From: Hysterangium stoloniferum
Taxonomy: Eukaryota; Basidiomycota; Agaricomycetes; Hysterangiales; Hysterangiaceae
Assembly (NCBI GenBank): GCA_015178975.1
Contig: WHVD01000085.1
Location: 305,694-369,693 of the forward strand
Reading direction: 5' to 3'
DNA: 64,000 nt
The first letter of the stretch is position 1; each line of letters starts with the position of its first letter. Position numbers and translations under genes: made by a program. Shown piece after piece: positions 1-11,706 of the stretch. The notes below the pieces were generated by a model. It made no database searches. It was not told the origin of the DNA and saw nothing but the letters and a program-made list of their open reading frames with translations.

Positions 1-2
1 CA

Positions 3-2834
3 CAGGCCCCCTTCTTTCCCCCAGGAGGGCCGCCTGGGGATTCTTCTGATGGATCCAGTGATTCAGATTACAGAAGGGACTGGGACGAGAGAAGGTGAAA
101 CCCGAGAAATCCAGGAGGCCCAGCAAGCACTAATAAGAACACTAAGAGTGCTGCTCCCGACACCGAAATTGGGAAGTTGACCTTGAACACCAATGATCTC
201 AAAATCAAATGGTCAGATCTCCCTGAATATGACGGCTCACAATCTAAGGCACTGAACTACATAATGGATGTTATGAGCTTGTCGGAAATCTCAGAATCCA
301 TGACGACAATTCTAGGCATCGCTCTTCCCAGACGACTTAAAGGGAATGCAAAAATCTGGTGGACTACTTTGGATCATGAGCATCACACTGAATTCAGTCG
401 ATCGCACAGGTCTTTCCTTTGGAGTATAGTCGAAGGGTTGTTGGGTACATGATGGCGTGAATCCCTGTCCCTAGAATGGGAAGAAATGAGGTTTCGCCAG
501 CCCCATCACGACCGTGAAACCCCCGTGCAGTATATTCAAAGAAGAGTTAAACTCTACAGATTTCTATATGGATTCTACCAAGAAAAGGAAGAGGAGACCC
601 GCCAGTTAATACTTACCCTACCCACGGAATGGTTATACTTAATACAAGGGCAAGCCATCGATGACGTCATGAGCCTCCAAGCACACACCAATAACCTACA
701 GGAAGCTCTAATTAATGCCTGGAATCAAACACATAGAGATAGATTTCGCCCCATTAGACCTCGAGTTATGGTCGCGGAAAAAAACAAATTAGAAGTGGAA
801 GCCCTGGAGCATACTCCAACTTCTCCCGATTCCATCCACCCCCATCAGGTCCTTTCCAGCGAAATAGATGACAAGGGCATGACGAGGACTCCCAGAGCAG
901 GAAGGACTGATCCAACGCGAGGGAAACGACACGGGAAACTCTTCTTCGAGAGGAGCGACAAATGGAGTAGCACTAGACCCCCCAAAGAGTGCTGGATTTG
1001 TGGGAGCACAGAACATTTCAAAATTGACTGTCCTCACTCAGGTAAAATGGCTCATTACGTCTCATTGAATCTATGCTCCGGGCAGAATCCTTCAGAGGAG
1101 GCAGAGGAGCAAAGGCTATCTGAGGCAGTTTACGGACTAAGTACAGGAACGCGAGTATATAATGTCGAAAGCGAATCAATTTTCATTCCTGCTTATACTG
1201 TTACCCCTGAAGATCAGGAAATAATTGAGAGGTCACCCAGAGACGAAGAACCCCAACGTGGGGAAGTATACATTTCTATATCTCACGAGGATTTCGTTGA
1301 AAGAGGAGATTGTTTGGAAGTGCACTGTCAGCACCGTGAAGGTCTGTCAGGGTTTAAGAGTTCCTCAAACAATATACCGCCATCAATTGAAGAAATCGCG
1401 GACGAGGAAATGTCTATCGATCGGGTTGCCTGCCTTAACAAGCAACATCTCATAGAAGACATCAGGAACAATATGGAGGAGGAAACCTTTCCTTTTGACC
1501 CCGGACTTCCTCCTGACCTCTTGATCAGTGACGAATCGGACTTGGAGGGGGAAACAGACGTGACTGCCTCGAACAGACGACTACGTCGGGACGCTGAACT
1601 AGCCCTTAGAAAAGAGGTAAAACGACCTAGAATACAATATCCCCGATCCAGTAAGCTAATGAAAGAGGACTCCTCAATCATATACCGAAAAAGGGAGCCA
1701 CCGGGAGGATATTCTAGTGTTGGTGTTTCAGCACTACATATACTCGGAGGAGTAGGGAATCCCAATTGCGAAGAACCAATCAAAATTAGACTGGATACCG
1801 GAGCCGATTTGTCTCTCATGTCAGAGGAATTCTACTGAAAACTGAAGGATCAACCTAAGCTGAAGCAAGGACTTAAACTGCGATTAATACAGCTTACCGG
1901 GAGTGCCTGAGTACTGGGTTATATTAACGTCCCTGTCTACCTTAAGGATGATAAAGGGACCCTGCTGCGATTCAACGCAGAAACCTATGTAGTACGAGGG
2001 ATGACCGTACCTATCCTCTTAGGAGAAGACTTCCATATCAACTATGAGATAGGAATGTTGCAAGATCAACCCCTGGGATCAAGATTAATCCTCCCTGGGA
2101 GGACAGGATTCATTCCTGCCAGCTCCTCCAATGAACCTGTCCCGTTGGCCTTTTCAGTCAACAAGATCTCGCTGGAAGACGAACTAATCGTGCCGACTAA
2201 TCTAATGTCCAAACCCGACAAGGGCATGCATGCTGAGAGAGTCGCGAGAACCCTAGAAGATTGCACGATAGAGCCCGAGTCGGTTAGGTTAATACCCATC
2301 TTTACCGGGGATCTAAAGGACGGGGAATGGATTGTGGAGGGCATAGTTGTACAGAACGAAGATGGGACTATCCTTGCTGCCCCCACGACCGCTATCTCTG
2401 AAGAAAAAGGTATGGTACCACTGGCTAATCCAACCTTAACTCCTCAAACTATCAGAAGAGGAGAGATCATAGGTTTGATTCACGACGCCCGAGTCTGGGC
2501 CCAGAAGCCTCGATCCCAAGCAGAAGAGGAATCAATGCGAGTCGCAAGCTCGAAGATTGCCCACTTCATAGAAAGTATTTCCAGGCTAGAAGAAGACAGC
2601 ACCTCCAGTCCTCGACCATCTATGGTATCTCCAGAGAACGAGACAGTAGATGACTTTGATCCTGCAGGCCCGAAGACTTCGGAAATTCCCTCCTTAGAGA
2701 AGCTCTCCTCACAGGATCTGCATAAATTGGTCAACTTAGGACCTGACATTCCTCCTGACGTTATGCCTCGCCTTAGCTCAATATTGACTAAGAACGTGCA
2801 AGCGTTTGAGTTGATGGCAGACTGGGGCAAGTAG
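3..2834 (+). pseudogene. Ty3-1 gag and aspartic protease
   Basis: Retrotransposon capsid/nucleocapsid protein fused to protease; it would form the virus-like particle and process Gag-Pol. One frame runs from the window edge to about 2813. It starts in the Pro/Gly/Asp-rich stretch typical of fungal gypsy Gag, then the Gag core (177-750). A perfect CX2CX4HX4C knuckle (CWICGSTEHFKIDC) lies near 993-1034, followed by an acidic linker and the protease active site DTGA at 1794. In-frame TGA codons sit at 96, 450, 1836 and 1908. A 1-nt deletion near 2813 shifts the frame before RT and creates the TAG at 2832. Without these lesions it would be a normal-length gag-PR. Dead as it stands. Confidence 0.82.
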
Positions 2835-2875
2835 ATAGCAAGGCCACTATCCCGCTGAAAACTGATGCGCAACCA

Positions 2876-5061
2876 GTGTCTGTACCAATGTTTCAAACTT
2901 CCCCTGCCAACAGGAAGGTCATAGATGAGCAAATGGACACCTGGGGCCAGCAAGGAGTCATCGAACCTTCGAAAAGCCCTTGGGGAGTGCCTGCCTTCAT
3001 AGTCTATCGCAATAATAAACCTCACGTAGTTATTGATTATCGAAAACTGAATGGCCTTACTATCCCGGATGAGTTTCCGTTGCCTCAACAATTAGAAATT
3101 ATGCAAGCACTCTTGGGATCCAACGTTCTATCCTTGTTTGATACCCTAGCCAGGTTTACTCAACTGGAAATGCTGGAGGAAGACCGACACAAAACAGCCT
3201 TTCGATCACATCGAGGACTATGGCAATTCAGAAGGATGCCCTTCGGATTAAGGAACAGACCCTCCATTTTTCAGCGAGTTGTGCAAAACACATTGGCACC
3301 CTATCTGTGGATATTCTGTCTAGTCTACAGAGATGATATAGTAATCTTTTCTAAAACTTGGGAGGATCATATCGAGCACCTGGACCGAGTCTTACAAGCA
3401 ATAATTTCAGCTGGCATCACTCTTTCTCCAAAAAAATGCTATGTAGGCTACAACTCTATTCTCCTGCTTGGACACAAGGTGTTGTGGTTAGGTTTTTCGA
3501 CCCATCAAGAGAAAGTACGAGCCATATTGGAATTAGCAACCCCAACTAAGGTGTCTGAACTCCAACGTTTTCTGGGCATGGTTTTGTACTTCTCGGCTTA
3601 CATACCCTTTTATGCATGGACTGTATCCCCACTTTTCTCGCTACTCAAAAAGGGCACACGATGGTCTTGGGGAGTAGATCAGGAATGAGCCTTTAACGAT
3701 GTCAAGGTAGCCCTGAGCTCTTCTCCGGTTCTAGCACACCCCGCGATCGGAATGCCCTACCGTCTCTACACGGACGCCTCTGACTTCGCCCTAGGTTGCT
3801 GTTTGCAACAAGTACAAAAAATGACGCTACGGGACCTAAAGAACATGAAGATCTATACCCAAGCGAAATCAGCATTCGAGCAGTCAAAACCAGTACCAAC
3901 GTTTGTCACCCATTTTAAGACCAAAGTTCCCGAGATCACTTGGAGGGACTCCTGGGCGAAAACATTCGAGGATACTTGTGTTACAGTAGAGCGGGGTATC
4001 GCGTACTGGAGTCGTACCCTCAGGAAACCGGAACGCAACTATTCAGCCACAGAGAGGGAAGCATTAGCTGCTAAGGAAGGCCTGGTTCATTTTCAACTGT
4101 TCGTGGAAGGGGAGCACGTACTCCTCATCACGGACCATGCCACTTTACAATGGGCCAGGTCATATGAGAACACCAATCGACGACTGGCCGCATGGGGGGC
4201 AGTGTACACAGCGTACCCAGGTCTCGAGATACTACATCGTGCTGGACGAGTACACAGTAACGTTGATCCCCTATCTAGGCTACCCCACTCAGTGAGTCCG
4301 GCTGGAGATGATATCCCGACAATCATTTCAAGCTCACTCAGCAAAGGAACTGAGGAGAAAACACAAGAGGATAACCCCACGAGGAGAGCCGTCTTTGTCA
4401 CACAACGAGAACTTGTAGAACCCATTGGAACCCCAGAGGACACCCCACAAACCGAATGGGACCTGTATAACCTCCCCAGAGATGACGAAGTTGATGAATC
4501 GTCATTCTGTGTGTTAAACCCTCAGCTGCTCGTAAGCATCAATGAGAGATTCCTGAAAGAGTTCTCGGAAGGATATCGGAAGGACCCCACCTTCAGAAGC
4601 TACTACGTCGAGGAACTGAAATCCCCAAATGCCATAGCCACCCCTTCACATTTCTTCATTGGAGAAAAGGGATTGTTGTATTTTCGCGATTTGGACTGGA
4701 AAAGTCGGATGTGCATTCCCAACAATATGACAACCACCATTCTAAAGCTGATACACGATAATCCCTTCGAGGGAGCTCACGCAGGAGGGCGTAGACTATT
4801 CCTGCTCATGAAAGACCGCTTTTTCTGGCCTAGAATGTTACAGGATTGCACGGCATATGCTCGCAGTTGTGACACCTGTCAGAAGACGAAAATCCATCAC
4901 TCCACACTGCAGGGAGCCCTCAGACCAGCTGATGTACCTTCTAAGCCATTCAAAGTAGTCTCCATGGATCTCATAACAGGATTCCTGATTTCTGGCAATG
5001 ACTCTTGCTCAGCCATTTTCGTGGTGGTCGACAAGCTGACACGCTTCGTTATCTGTGAATG
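2876..5061 (+). pseudogene. Ty3-1 reverse transcriptase, RNase H and N-terminal integrase
   Basis: Pol polyprotein that copies element RNA into DNA and integrates it. RT covers about 2876-3680 (motif VIDYRKLN, then YRDDIVIFS in place of the usual YLDD/YIDD). TGA at 3686 breaks the same frame. RNase H follows at about 3750-4300 (YTDAS, ATEREALA, ITDHATLQW), then the integrase zinc region (H..H...C..C near 4740-4890) and the first catalytic Asp in SMDLITGF near 4965. Coding stops at 5061, where Ty3-2 inserted; the frame resumes at 11707 in register once one GAATG copy is removed. Confidence 0.87.
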
Positions 5062-6094
5062 TGTTAAGAGCAGAAACTGACGGATGTCGGCTGGCCGACG
5101 GGGACCGATCGGAAGGACTTGGCTTCAGCTTATGTGCTGCGCCCTCGCAAGTTACTGTCAGGTGTCCTTAAATTTCGGGCAGGCGAAAACTAGTCCTGTC
5201 AAGTAAACCTCTCGGTAAATTACCGATCGGAAGCCGAAGGATCAGTCGAGGGTTGGGCTGAGGGGTCAGGGACCAAGAGTCGGGGACTGAGAGTGTCGGG
5301 GACTGAGAGTCGGAGACTGAGAGTCGGAGACTGAGAGTCGGAGACTGAGAGTCGGAGACTGAGAGTCGGAGACTGAGAGTCAGAGACTGAGAGTCGGAGA
5401 CTGAGAGTGTCAGAGACTGAGAGTCGGAGACTGAGAGAGTCGGAGATTAGAGGTTGAAGTCGTAAATGTAGGTTGAATCGTAAATCGGGTGGAGTCGGAA
5501 TGTGGTGGTCGTGAATAGATAATGGAGTCGGAAATTAGAGGGTTATCTAAGTTGATCTAAGTTGATCTAAGTTGATCTAAGTTGATCTAAGTTGATCTAA
5601 GTCAATCTAAGTCAATCTAAGTCAATCTAAGTCAATATTCTGATTGTCTAATAACTACATGTACAGCAGGTTTATATACGAGTTATCGGCGTCTAGAAAC
5701 TACTAACTAAGGGAAGAGTGGAAACACTATTTGACGAATAGACTTGACTAGAAACCGGAGAGTTACGATAAGATCAGAAGCCAAGATTTAGCCGAGAGCG
5801 GGATTACGAGAAAAGGGAATAGTCCATGGACTACAAGTATATATGGGCATATGTGAAACATAGAGTAAAACGGATCATCATAATGAAAGGGGACGTATCA
5901 AAGCATAACCAGATGGTACGAGTATATTTTGACAGGGTATAAACGAGGTTTGATCGCCGTGAAGGTATACGTCAGTGTCGGTATTCCGAAGGTTGCCAAA
6001 ATGATGACTTGATCAATAAATTGGAACATTCGATAGACTGTAGTATTCTCAGGGACCGTCAGGTTGCGACATGGGTTACGACACGGTCGTAACA
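5062..6094 (-). repeat. Ty3-2 3' LTR
   Basis: 1033 bp, beginning TGTTAAGAGC and ending GTAACA on the plus strand. It matches 10572-11706 apart from a few substitutions and a different number of internal tandem repeats: a GAGACTGAGAGTCG-like unit at about 5285-5445 and a 10-bp unit (GATCTAAGTT/GATCTAAGTC) at about 5550-5635. In the element's orientation these repeats lie in R/U5, downstream of the inferred transcription start. Confidence 0.92.
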
Positions 6095-6766
6095 GTATCC
6101 CCCCATTTGGCCGAAATCCCAAGGAGGCCGAAAAAGTGCTGAAGAATAAGATGAAAGCAGGAAGGTCGGAAGGGGATGGGATTTGGCAAGGTGCTGGAAA
6201 GGGTTTGGAAAAGGTTTGGAAAGGTTCGGAATGGATTCAGAAAGGATTCGGAGAGGATTCGGAAAGTCAAGATCGAGATGAAGGTCAGGACAAGGCCATG
6301 GTCATATTTGGATACTTGAATGTAAGTTCAAACCTCTGAAAAGGTCCAGAAATCTAAAAATGTCCGAAAATCCAATAAGGTCTGAAAGTCCGAAAAGGTC
6401 CGGGACAGAGTCCGGAAGTTCCGAGGGATCCGAGCACACTGAAAATGTGGGAGCAGACAAAACAGGGCAAGGGGGACAGGGGTGACAAAAGTCCGAAGAT
6501 GCCAAAATGCAGAGGGTGCAAGGCAGTGCGAGAATAAAACACTAACCAGTAGGACAGAAAGGTGCCGGAAAGGTCGGAAGGTGTCCGAATGGACCAGAAA
6601 TTGCCCATGAGGGGGCCGGAGTGTTAACTGGGGGCAACAGGGAATGCCGAGTTGCTGGCAGCCACTGAGAGGGCTGAGGAGGAAGCGAAGGAAAAGAGAC
6701 ATGATACAAAACTATGGGTGTCAGAAAAATGTCGGGATGCTGTAAGTTATAGGGGTCCGGATTTGT
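6095..6766. other. Ty3-2 internal non-coding region, purine-rich
   Basis: Starts with the polypurine tract of the minus-oriented element, then degenerate short repeats built on GGAAAGG and TCCGAAA motifs. Long open frames on either strand here are by-products of the biased composition; none carries a recognisable domain. Confidence 0.6.
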
Positions 6767-7900
6767 TCAGATATGCTTGATGGAAGTCTTTGACGATGTC
6801 CGATGTGTTTCCGAGTTCTGTGGCAAGAATCCAGGATGCTTATTCATTGGTACCTTTGTAACCTGTCCACTTGACCAAAAGAGTAGTTTGCAGGTACGTC
6901 GGTGATTATCCATCTTTGAACCTAGGATTTTCGATATCTCGAATCCGGGTTCCCCATTAATAACCACAGGTGGAGGCGGAGGTTGTACTAGGTGTACTGC
7001 ATGCATATTCTCGGGGAGCTGAAGCGTCCAAGAGAGTGTGCCTGCTTGTGCTATAATTTCAAAAGGTCCTAAGTACTTATTGGTGAGCTTTTTGGATGGC
7101 CTAGTCATTCGGAAGAACTCGGCTTTGACAAATACTCGGTCACCGATCTTGAGTTCAGGGGGTGGCAGCTGATTTTTGTCTGTGGAGTGTTGGTAATGTT
7201 CCTGGGCCGATGCAATGTTCTTTTGAAGTTCTTGGTGTAGCTCGTTGAGGTTTGTGACAAAGTCCTGAGCACGGGTTGAAGTGAGATCGCATTCCGGATG
7301 GATAGCGATGTTTGGGTTGTAGCCTTTATCTGCAAAGAAAGGCGAAATGCCGGTAGTAGCATTTGGGGTGTTGTTATATGTGAATTCGGCAAGTGGTAGA
7401 AGTGATTTCCAATTGTCTTGTTGATAGTTGCAATAGACTCGGATGTACTGTTCCAATGTTTGATTAGTGCGTTTGGTTTGGCCATTGCTTTCCAGGTGGT
7501 AGCCGGAAATGAAATGGAGTTTCATGTCAAATGCTTTTCCGAGTGACCTAAAAAAGTGAGAGATGAACTCGGATCTGCGATCGGAAGCGACATGCAATGG
7601 AATGCCATGCTTGGAGAATACATGAGTGTCGGACAATTCGGCCAACTGTATGGATGTTACTGTATCATAAGTTGGAATGAAAATACTTTGCTTGGTAAGC
7701 CGATCCACAACAACAAGAATTGCAGTATGGCCGTTGGATGCTGGTAGGTGTTCAATGAAATCCATTGATATTGAATTCCAGGGTTTTTCTGGTATTGGGA
7801 GTTGTTTGAGTAGGCCATATGGTTTGTGACGTCTTGATTTGGAACATGCACAGTTGGTGCATGATTTACAATAATGCTTGACAAAATCTCGGAGACTGGG
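6767..7900 (-). pseudogene. Ty3-2 integrase with degenerate chromodomain
   Basis: Minus-strand relic of gypsy integrase. The zinc-binding Cys pair (CKSCTNCACSK) lies just upstream of 7765 after in-frame stops. The catalytic core has the first Asp in SMDFIEHLP and the second in VASDRRSEF. The third position reads SNGQTKRTNQ where the family has DGQTERTNQ, so the catalytic Glu is replaced by Lys. A GPFEII-type C-terminal fold follows, then a frameshifted chromodomain relic (FEISKILGSK). Stops and frame changes upstream remove RNase H. The protein cannot be active as written. Confidence 0.85.
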
Positions 7901-8279
7901 CCATGTATATTCTCTTCAGATAAGTCTGATGGTAAATTGATACTGAAAGGTCCCGAGAACTGGTGGTCATGTTTATGCTGTAAAACTCGAAGTCGGAGAG
8001 TGTCAGAGTCCGGAACATATATGCAATTGTCAAGTTTAATGAAACCTTGCGGGTCTAGTGACCATCGGGAATGATCGGGTCGGACGGGTTATTGAGGTGT
8101 GCTTTGGTGACTGGGTCTAATGGAATTGCCGATAGTATATCTTGATGTAATTTTCAGTGTCCATAAGGATAACACTGCGCATGACTGGATGTATAAGGTA
8201 AGTAGCTCGGATTAACTCAGACAGTTGTTCCGATGAAAACATAGGTTTGAAATTATGCAGATTAACTGTGGCATAGTTG

Positions 8280-10558
8280 CTACTCCCCTCTTTAAGATAG
8301 ATGTCCCATCATCTAGTCATAGCGTCAGGTTTTCCACCAAGGCGGCCAGGACGGAAGCGGATGACCATATTGAAGGCAGAAAGGTATTCGGAGAAGGGCC
8401 GGGTGACGGCATTTTCGGAATCCGAAGTTTCCAAAAGTTCGGAGAGGTCGGAAAATCCGGAAATCTGAAATTGAGTTGAAACATTGGTGCCAAAAGACCA
8501 AGTATGCTAAAAGGGTTGGAATGGCGCAAAAGGCCATATATGCTAAAAAGCCGAGATAAAAACAATCATGGTAAGAAGGAAAACTCAACAAAGAGTTACA
8601 ATTCGGAGTCCGAGGTTTTTGGAAAGTCCGAGGGTTCCGGAAAATTTGAGGATTTCGGAAGTCCAAGAAATTCTGAAAATCCAAAGGTTTTGGAAAGTCT
8701 GAGGTTTCCTGAAAGGTCTGAAAATTCACAGAATTTGAAGTTGGACAAAAGGGCTGAAAAGGTCAGAAGAAAGGCCAGGGATCCAAAAGGCTAGGATTGC
8801 GCGAAGGCCAAAGTTTTCCTGAAAGGCTGGATTAAACTGATTTTTGGCAAGCAAACACTCAACAGATAATTGGGAACGGAAAGGTCCGAGGATTCCGGAA
8901 AGTCCGGAAATCTGAGGAATCCGAAGTTAAGTGAAAGTGTTGAACATGCCGAAAACAGCCATAAAATGCCTAAAAAGGCCGAATATGCCAAAAGGCTTGA
9001 GGTGCCCAAAAGGGCAGAGGGTTGCCCGAAGGCCAAGAGTGCCAAAAGAGGCCAGGGATGCCCGAGAAAAGGGCTGAGGGTTGCCCGAAGGCCAAAAGTG
9101 CCTGAAAGGCTGGATTAACTGATCTCAGCAAACAATCACTCAACAAATAAGTAGGATCCAAAGGGTCTGGAAATTCCAGAAAGTCCAGAAGTCCGAAGAA
9201 TCCAAAAGTTCCGAGGGTTCCGGAAAGTTCGGAAGAAACCATGGAATCCGAGTTTAAGTGAGAGAGTGGCAAGCCAAAAGACCAGAGATGCCGAAAAGGC
9301 CAGGCCCAGAAGGGCCATGGGTGCCCAAAGGCCAGAGATGCCTGAAAAGCCAGATTAAACTGATCTTCACGAGCATATACTCAACAGGTAATTGAAATCC
9401 AAAGGGTCCGAAGATTCCGGAAAGTCCGGAAATCCAAGGAATCCGAAGGATCCAAAGTTGACTGAAAGAGTAGAACATGCCAAAAGGGACCAAGGGTACC
9501 AAAAGGCCAGAAAATGCCCAGAAGGCAAAGGGTTTCCCGAAGGCCAGAGATGTCTGAAAATATTCAGAGCAGACCAATACAGTCAAATGAGAGGCATCGG
9601 AAGTTTCGGAAAATTTACTGCTCAATACCCAGAAATCAACGGATTATAGTGGGTGAGACAGTGGTATCCGAGAAATAATCAAGCAACTCATACTGCTAGT
9701 CAAAGGGGTGACGTCCAGATTTGTTCCACAAGGAAAACAAATAAATGCTCCTCAGAGAAACTGAAAAGAGCCAGAAAATGTCCCAGAAGGGAACCGGAAA
9801 GTGTATTGCAGTTTGGAATGTATCCAGGTTGCAAAAGCCGATGAGAGATGGGTACTACGTAAAATCTTCCTGACTCGGAGTCCGACCTGCCGAAAAAGCC
9901 GGAAAGTCTGGAGAGTCATTGTAGGAATCAATGCAGAGGTTGAGAGGAATCTGAATAGTCGGAAAATAGTCGGAGAATGGGTCGGAAGGTAGTGACATGA
10001 CAAGGGGCATGCATGGGACAGCATGGACTGAAGGGTAGGTCGGAAAAGGGTCCAAACAAAAGTTCAGAAAAGGGGTCGGGACCCGAAAAAGGTCCGAAGG
10101 TGAGGCAAAGAACAAGGGTAAGCAAGGCGATGTCGATTTGGAGTTATGAGCAATGGTTTAGGAAGGTATATCTGTAAAGAAAACCAATACTAGGTGGCCA
10201 ACACATTGTGAACTTGAATCCATAATATACCATCAAGGTAAATGGCAGACAAAGTGAATTCCCGGAGGCCGACGGATTCCGAGAGTATGGTGACTAGTGG
10301 TGAATTAGTCCATGCGGAATATCCGGAAATAATCGGGAGCCGAGCAAACCAGGGGCAGGACAAAACAAGGATCGGAGCAGGGCAAAATGAGTGGAATCTG
10401 AGTAAAACAGGATCAGCTTTGGCCATTAACTTATCTTTGCATCTGGAAATCAGAATGATGTCTGAAAACACAAAAGGGTTCTGTAAAAGATAAGTAATGC
10501 GATGCCGATGTGGAGTGATGAACAAATTAATAGACATAAGGACGGGTTTGCGAGTAGA
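8280..10558. other. Ty3-2 internal region of degenerate purine-rich repeats
   Basis: About 2.3 kb between the integrase relic and the 5' LTR, where gag and RT would be expected. It consists of variants of CCGGAAAGTCCGGAAATCC and CCAAAAGGCC motifs. Apparent ORFs on both strands are low-complexity by-products. It includes the larger tandem units listed at 8826-9590. Confidence 0.65.
8826..9590 (+). repeat. Three imperfect tandem units of about 240-285 bp
   Basis: Units begin near 8826, 9111 and 9351. Each opens with a CTGGATTAAACTGAT-like segment, then an ACTCAACA(G/A)(A/G)TAA segment, then CCGGAAAGTCC-type short repeats, and ends in GCC-rich AAAAGGCC repeats. They diverge moderately, so the duplication is not recent. 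Confidence 0.7.
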
Positions 10559-10569
10559 AATCAGAATAT
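10559..10569 (-). promoter_or_regulatory. Ty3-2 inferred self-priming primer-binding site
   Basis: On the transcript strand the sequence two bases past the 5' LTR is ATATTCTGATT. It is the exact reverse complement of AATCAGAATAT at the inferred 5' end of the transcript (11257-11247), 11 of 11 bases. This is the arrangement of Tf1/sushi-type self-primed fungal elements, not tRNA priming. Confidence 0.75.
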
Positions 10570-10571
10570 AC

Positions 10572-11706
10572 TGTTAAGAGCAGAAACTGACGGATGTCGG
10601 CTGGCCGACGGGGACCGATCAGAAGGACTTTGCTTCAGCTTATGTGCTGCGCCCTCGCAGGTTACCGTCGGGTGTCCTTAAATTTCGGGCAGGCGAAAAC
10701 TAGTCCTGTCAAGTAAACCTCTCGGTAAATTACCGATCGGAAACCGAAGGATCAGTCGAGGGTTGGGCTGAGGGGTCAGGGACCAAGAGTCAGGGACTGA
10801 GAGTGTCGGGGACTGAGAGTTGGAGACTGAGAGTTGGAGACTGAGAGTGTCAGAGACTGAGAGTCAGAGACTGAGAGAGTCGGAGACTGAGAGAGTCGGA
10901 GACTGAGAGAGTCGGAGGCTGAGAGAGTCGGAGACTGAGAGAGTCGGAGACTGAGAGAGTCGGAGACTGAGAGAGTCGGAGACTGAGAGAGTCGGAGACT
11001 GAGAGAGTCGGAGACTGAGAGAGTCGGAGACTGAGAGAGTCGGAGACTGAGAGAGTCGGAGACTGAGAGAGTCGGAGATTAGAGGTTGAAGTCGTAAATG
11101 TAGGTTGAATCGTAAATCGGGTAGAGTCGGAATGTGGTGGTCGTGAATAGATAATGGAGTCGGAAACTAGAGGGTTATCTAAGTCGATCTAAGTCAATCT
11201 AAGTCAATCCAAGTCAATCTAAGTCAATCTAAGTCAATCTAAGTCAATATTCTGATTGTCTAATAACTACATTTACAGCAGGTTTATATACGAGTTATCG
11301 GCGTCTAGAAACTACTAACTAAGGGAAGAGCGGAAACACTATTTGACGAATAGACTTGACTAGAAACCGGAGAGTTACGATAAGATCAGAAGCCGAGATT
11401 TAGCCGAGAGCGGGATTACGAGAAAAGGGAATAGTCCACGGACTACAAGTATATATGGGCATATGTGAAACATAGAGTAAAACGGATCATCATAATGAAA
11501 GGGGACGTATCAAAGCATAACCAGATGGTACGAGTATATTTTGACAGGGGCATAAATGAGGTTTGATCGCCGTGAAGGTATACGTCAGTGTCGGTATTCT
11601 GAAGGTTGCCGAAATGATGACTTGATCAATAATTTGGAACATCGATAGACTGTAGTATTCTCGGGGACTGTCGGGTTGCGACATGGGTTACGACACGGTT
11701 GTAACA
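10572..11706 (-). repeat. Ty3-2 5' LTR
   Basis: 1135 bp with the same termini as the other LTR (TGTTAAGAGC...GTAACA on plus). It is about 100 bp longer, mainly because the GAGACTGAGAGAGTCG array (about 10795-11075) has more units. In the element's orientation U3 is 11706-11258, and R/U5 starts at 11257. Confidence 0.92.
11247..11290 (-). promoter_or_regulatory. Ty3-2 LTR TATA box and inferred transcription start
   Basis: On the minus strand TATATAAA (11290-11283) lies 26-33 bp upstream of AATCAGAATAT, whose first base is 11257. That is normal TATA-to-start spacing. The same pair occurs in the related solo LTR at 39469-40095 (TATATAAA at 39747, AATCAGAATAT at 39781), which supports a conserved core promoter. 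Confidence 0.72.

Larger units (their letters stand above)
5062..11706 (-). mobile_element. Ty3-2: nested LTR retroelement, minus orientation, defective
   Basis: A 6645-bp insertion with two LTRs (TG...CA) flanked by the 5-bp duplication GAATG (5057-5061 and 11707-11711). Orientation is minus: the integrase reads minus, a G-rich tract next to 6095 (AAATGGGGGGATAC on the minus strand) fits a polypurine tract, and a self-primer site sits beside the 10572 end. Inside there is only a damaged integrase-chromodomain relic and long purine-rich degenerate repeats. No gag, protease or RT is recognisable, so it resembles a large non-autonomous derivative that would need proteins in trans. It is younger than Ty3-1, which it splits. 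Confidence 0.9.

Noticed and set aside
1328-1819. 163-codon minus-strand frame opposite Ty3-1 gag
   Set aside because: Shadow of the plus-strand gag, whose knuckle and protease motifs fix the real frame.
5300-5640. Regular short repeats that at first look like a CRISPR-type array
   Set aside because: Units are direct tandem copies without unique spacers, inside an LTR of a eukaryotic element.
6328-9625. Many long open frames on both strands in the Ty3-2 interior
   Set aside because: They arise from purine-rich degenerate repeats, have extreme composition and no domain.
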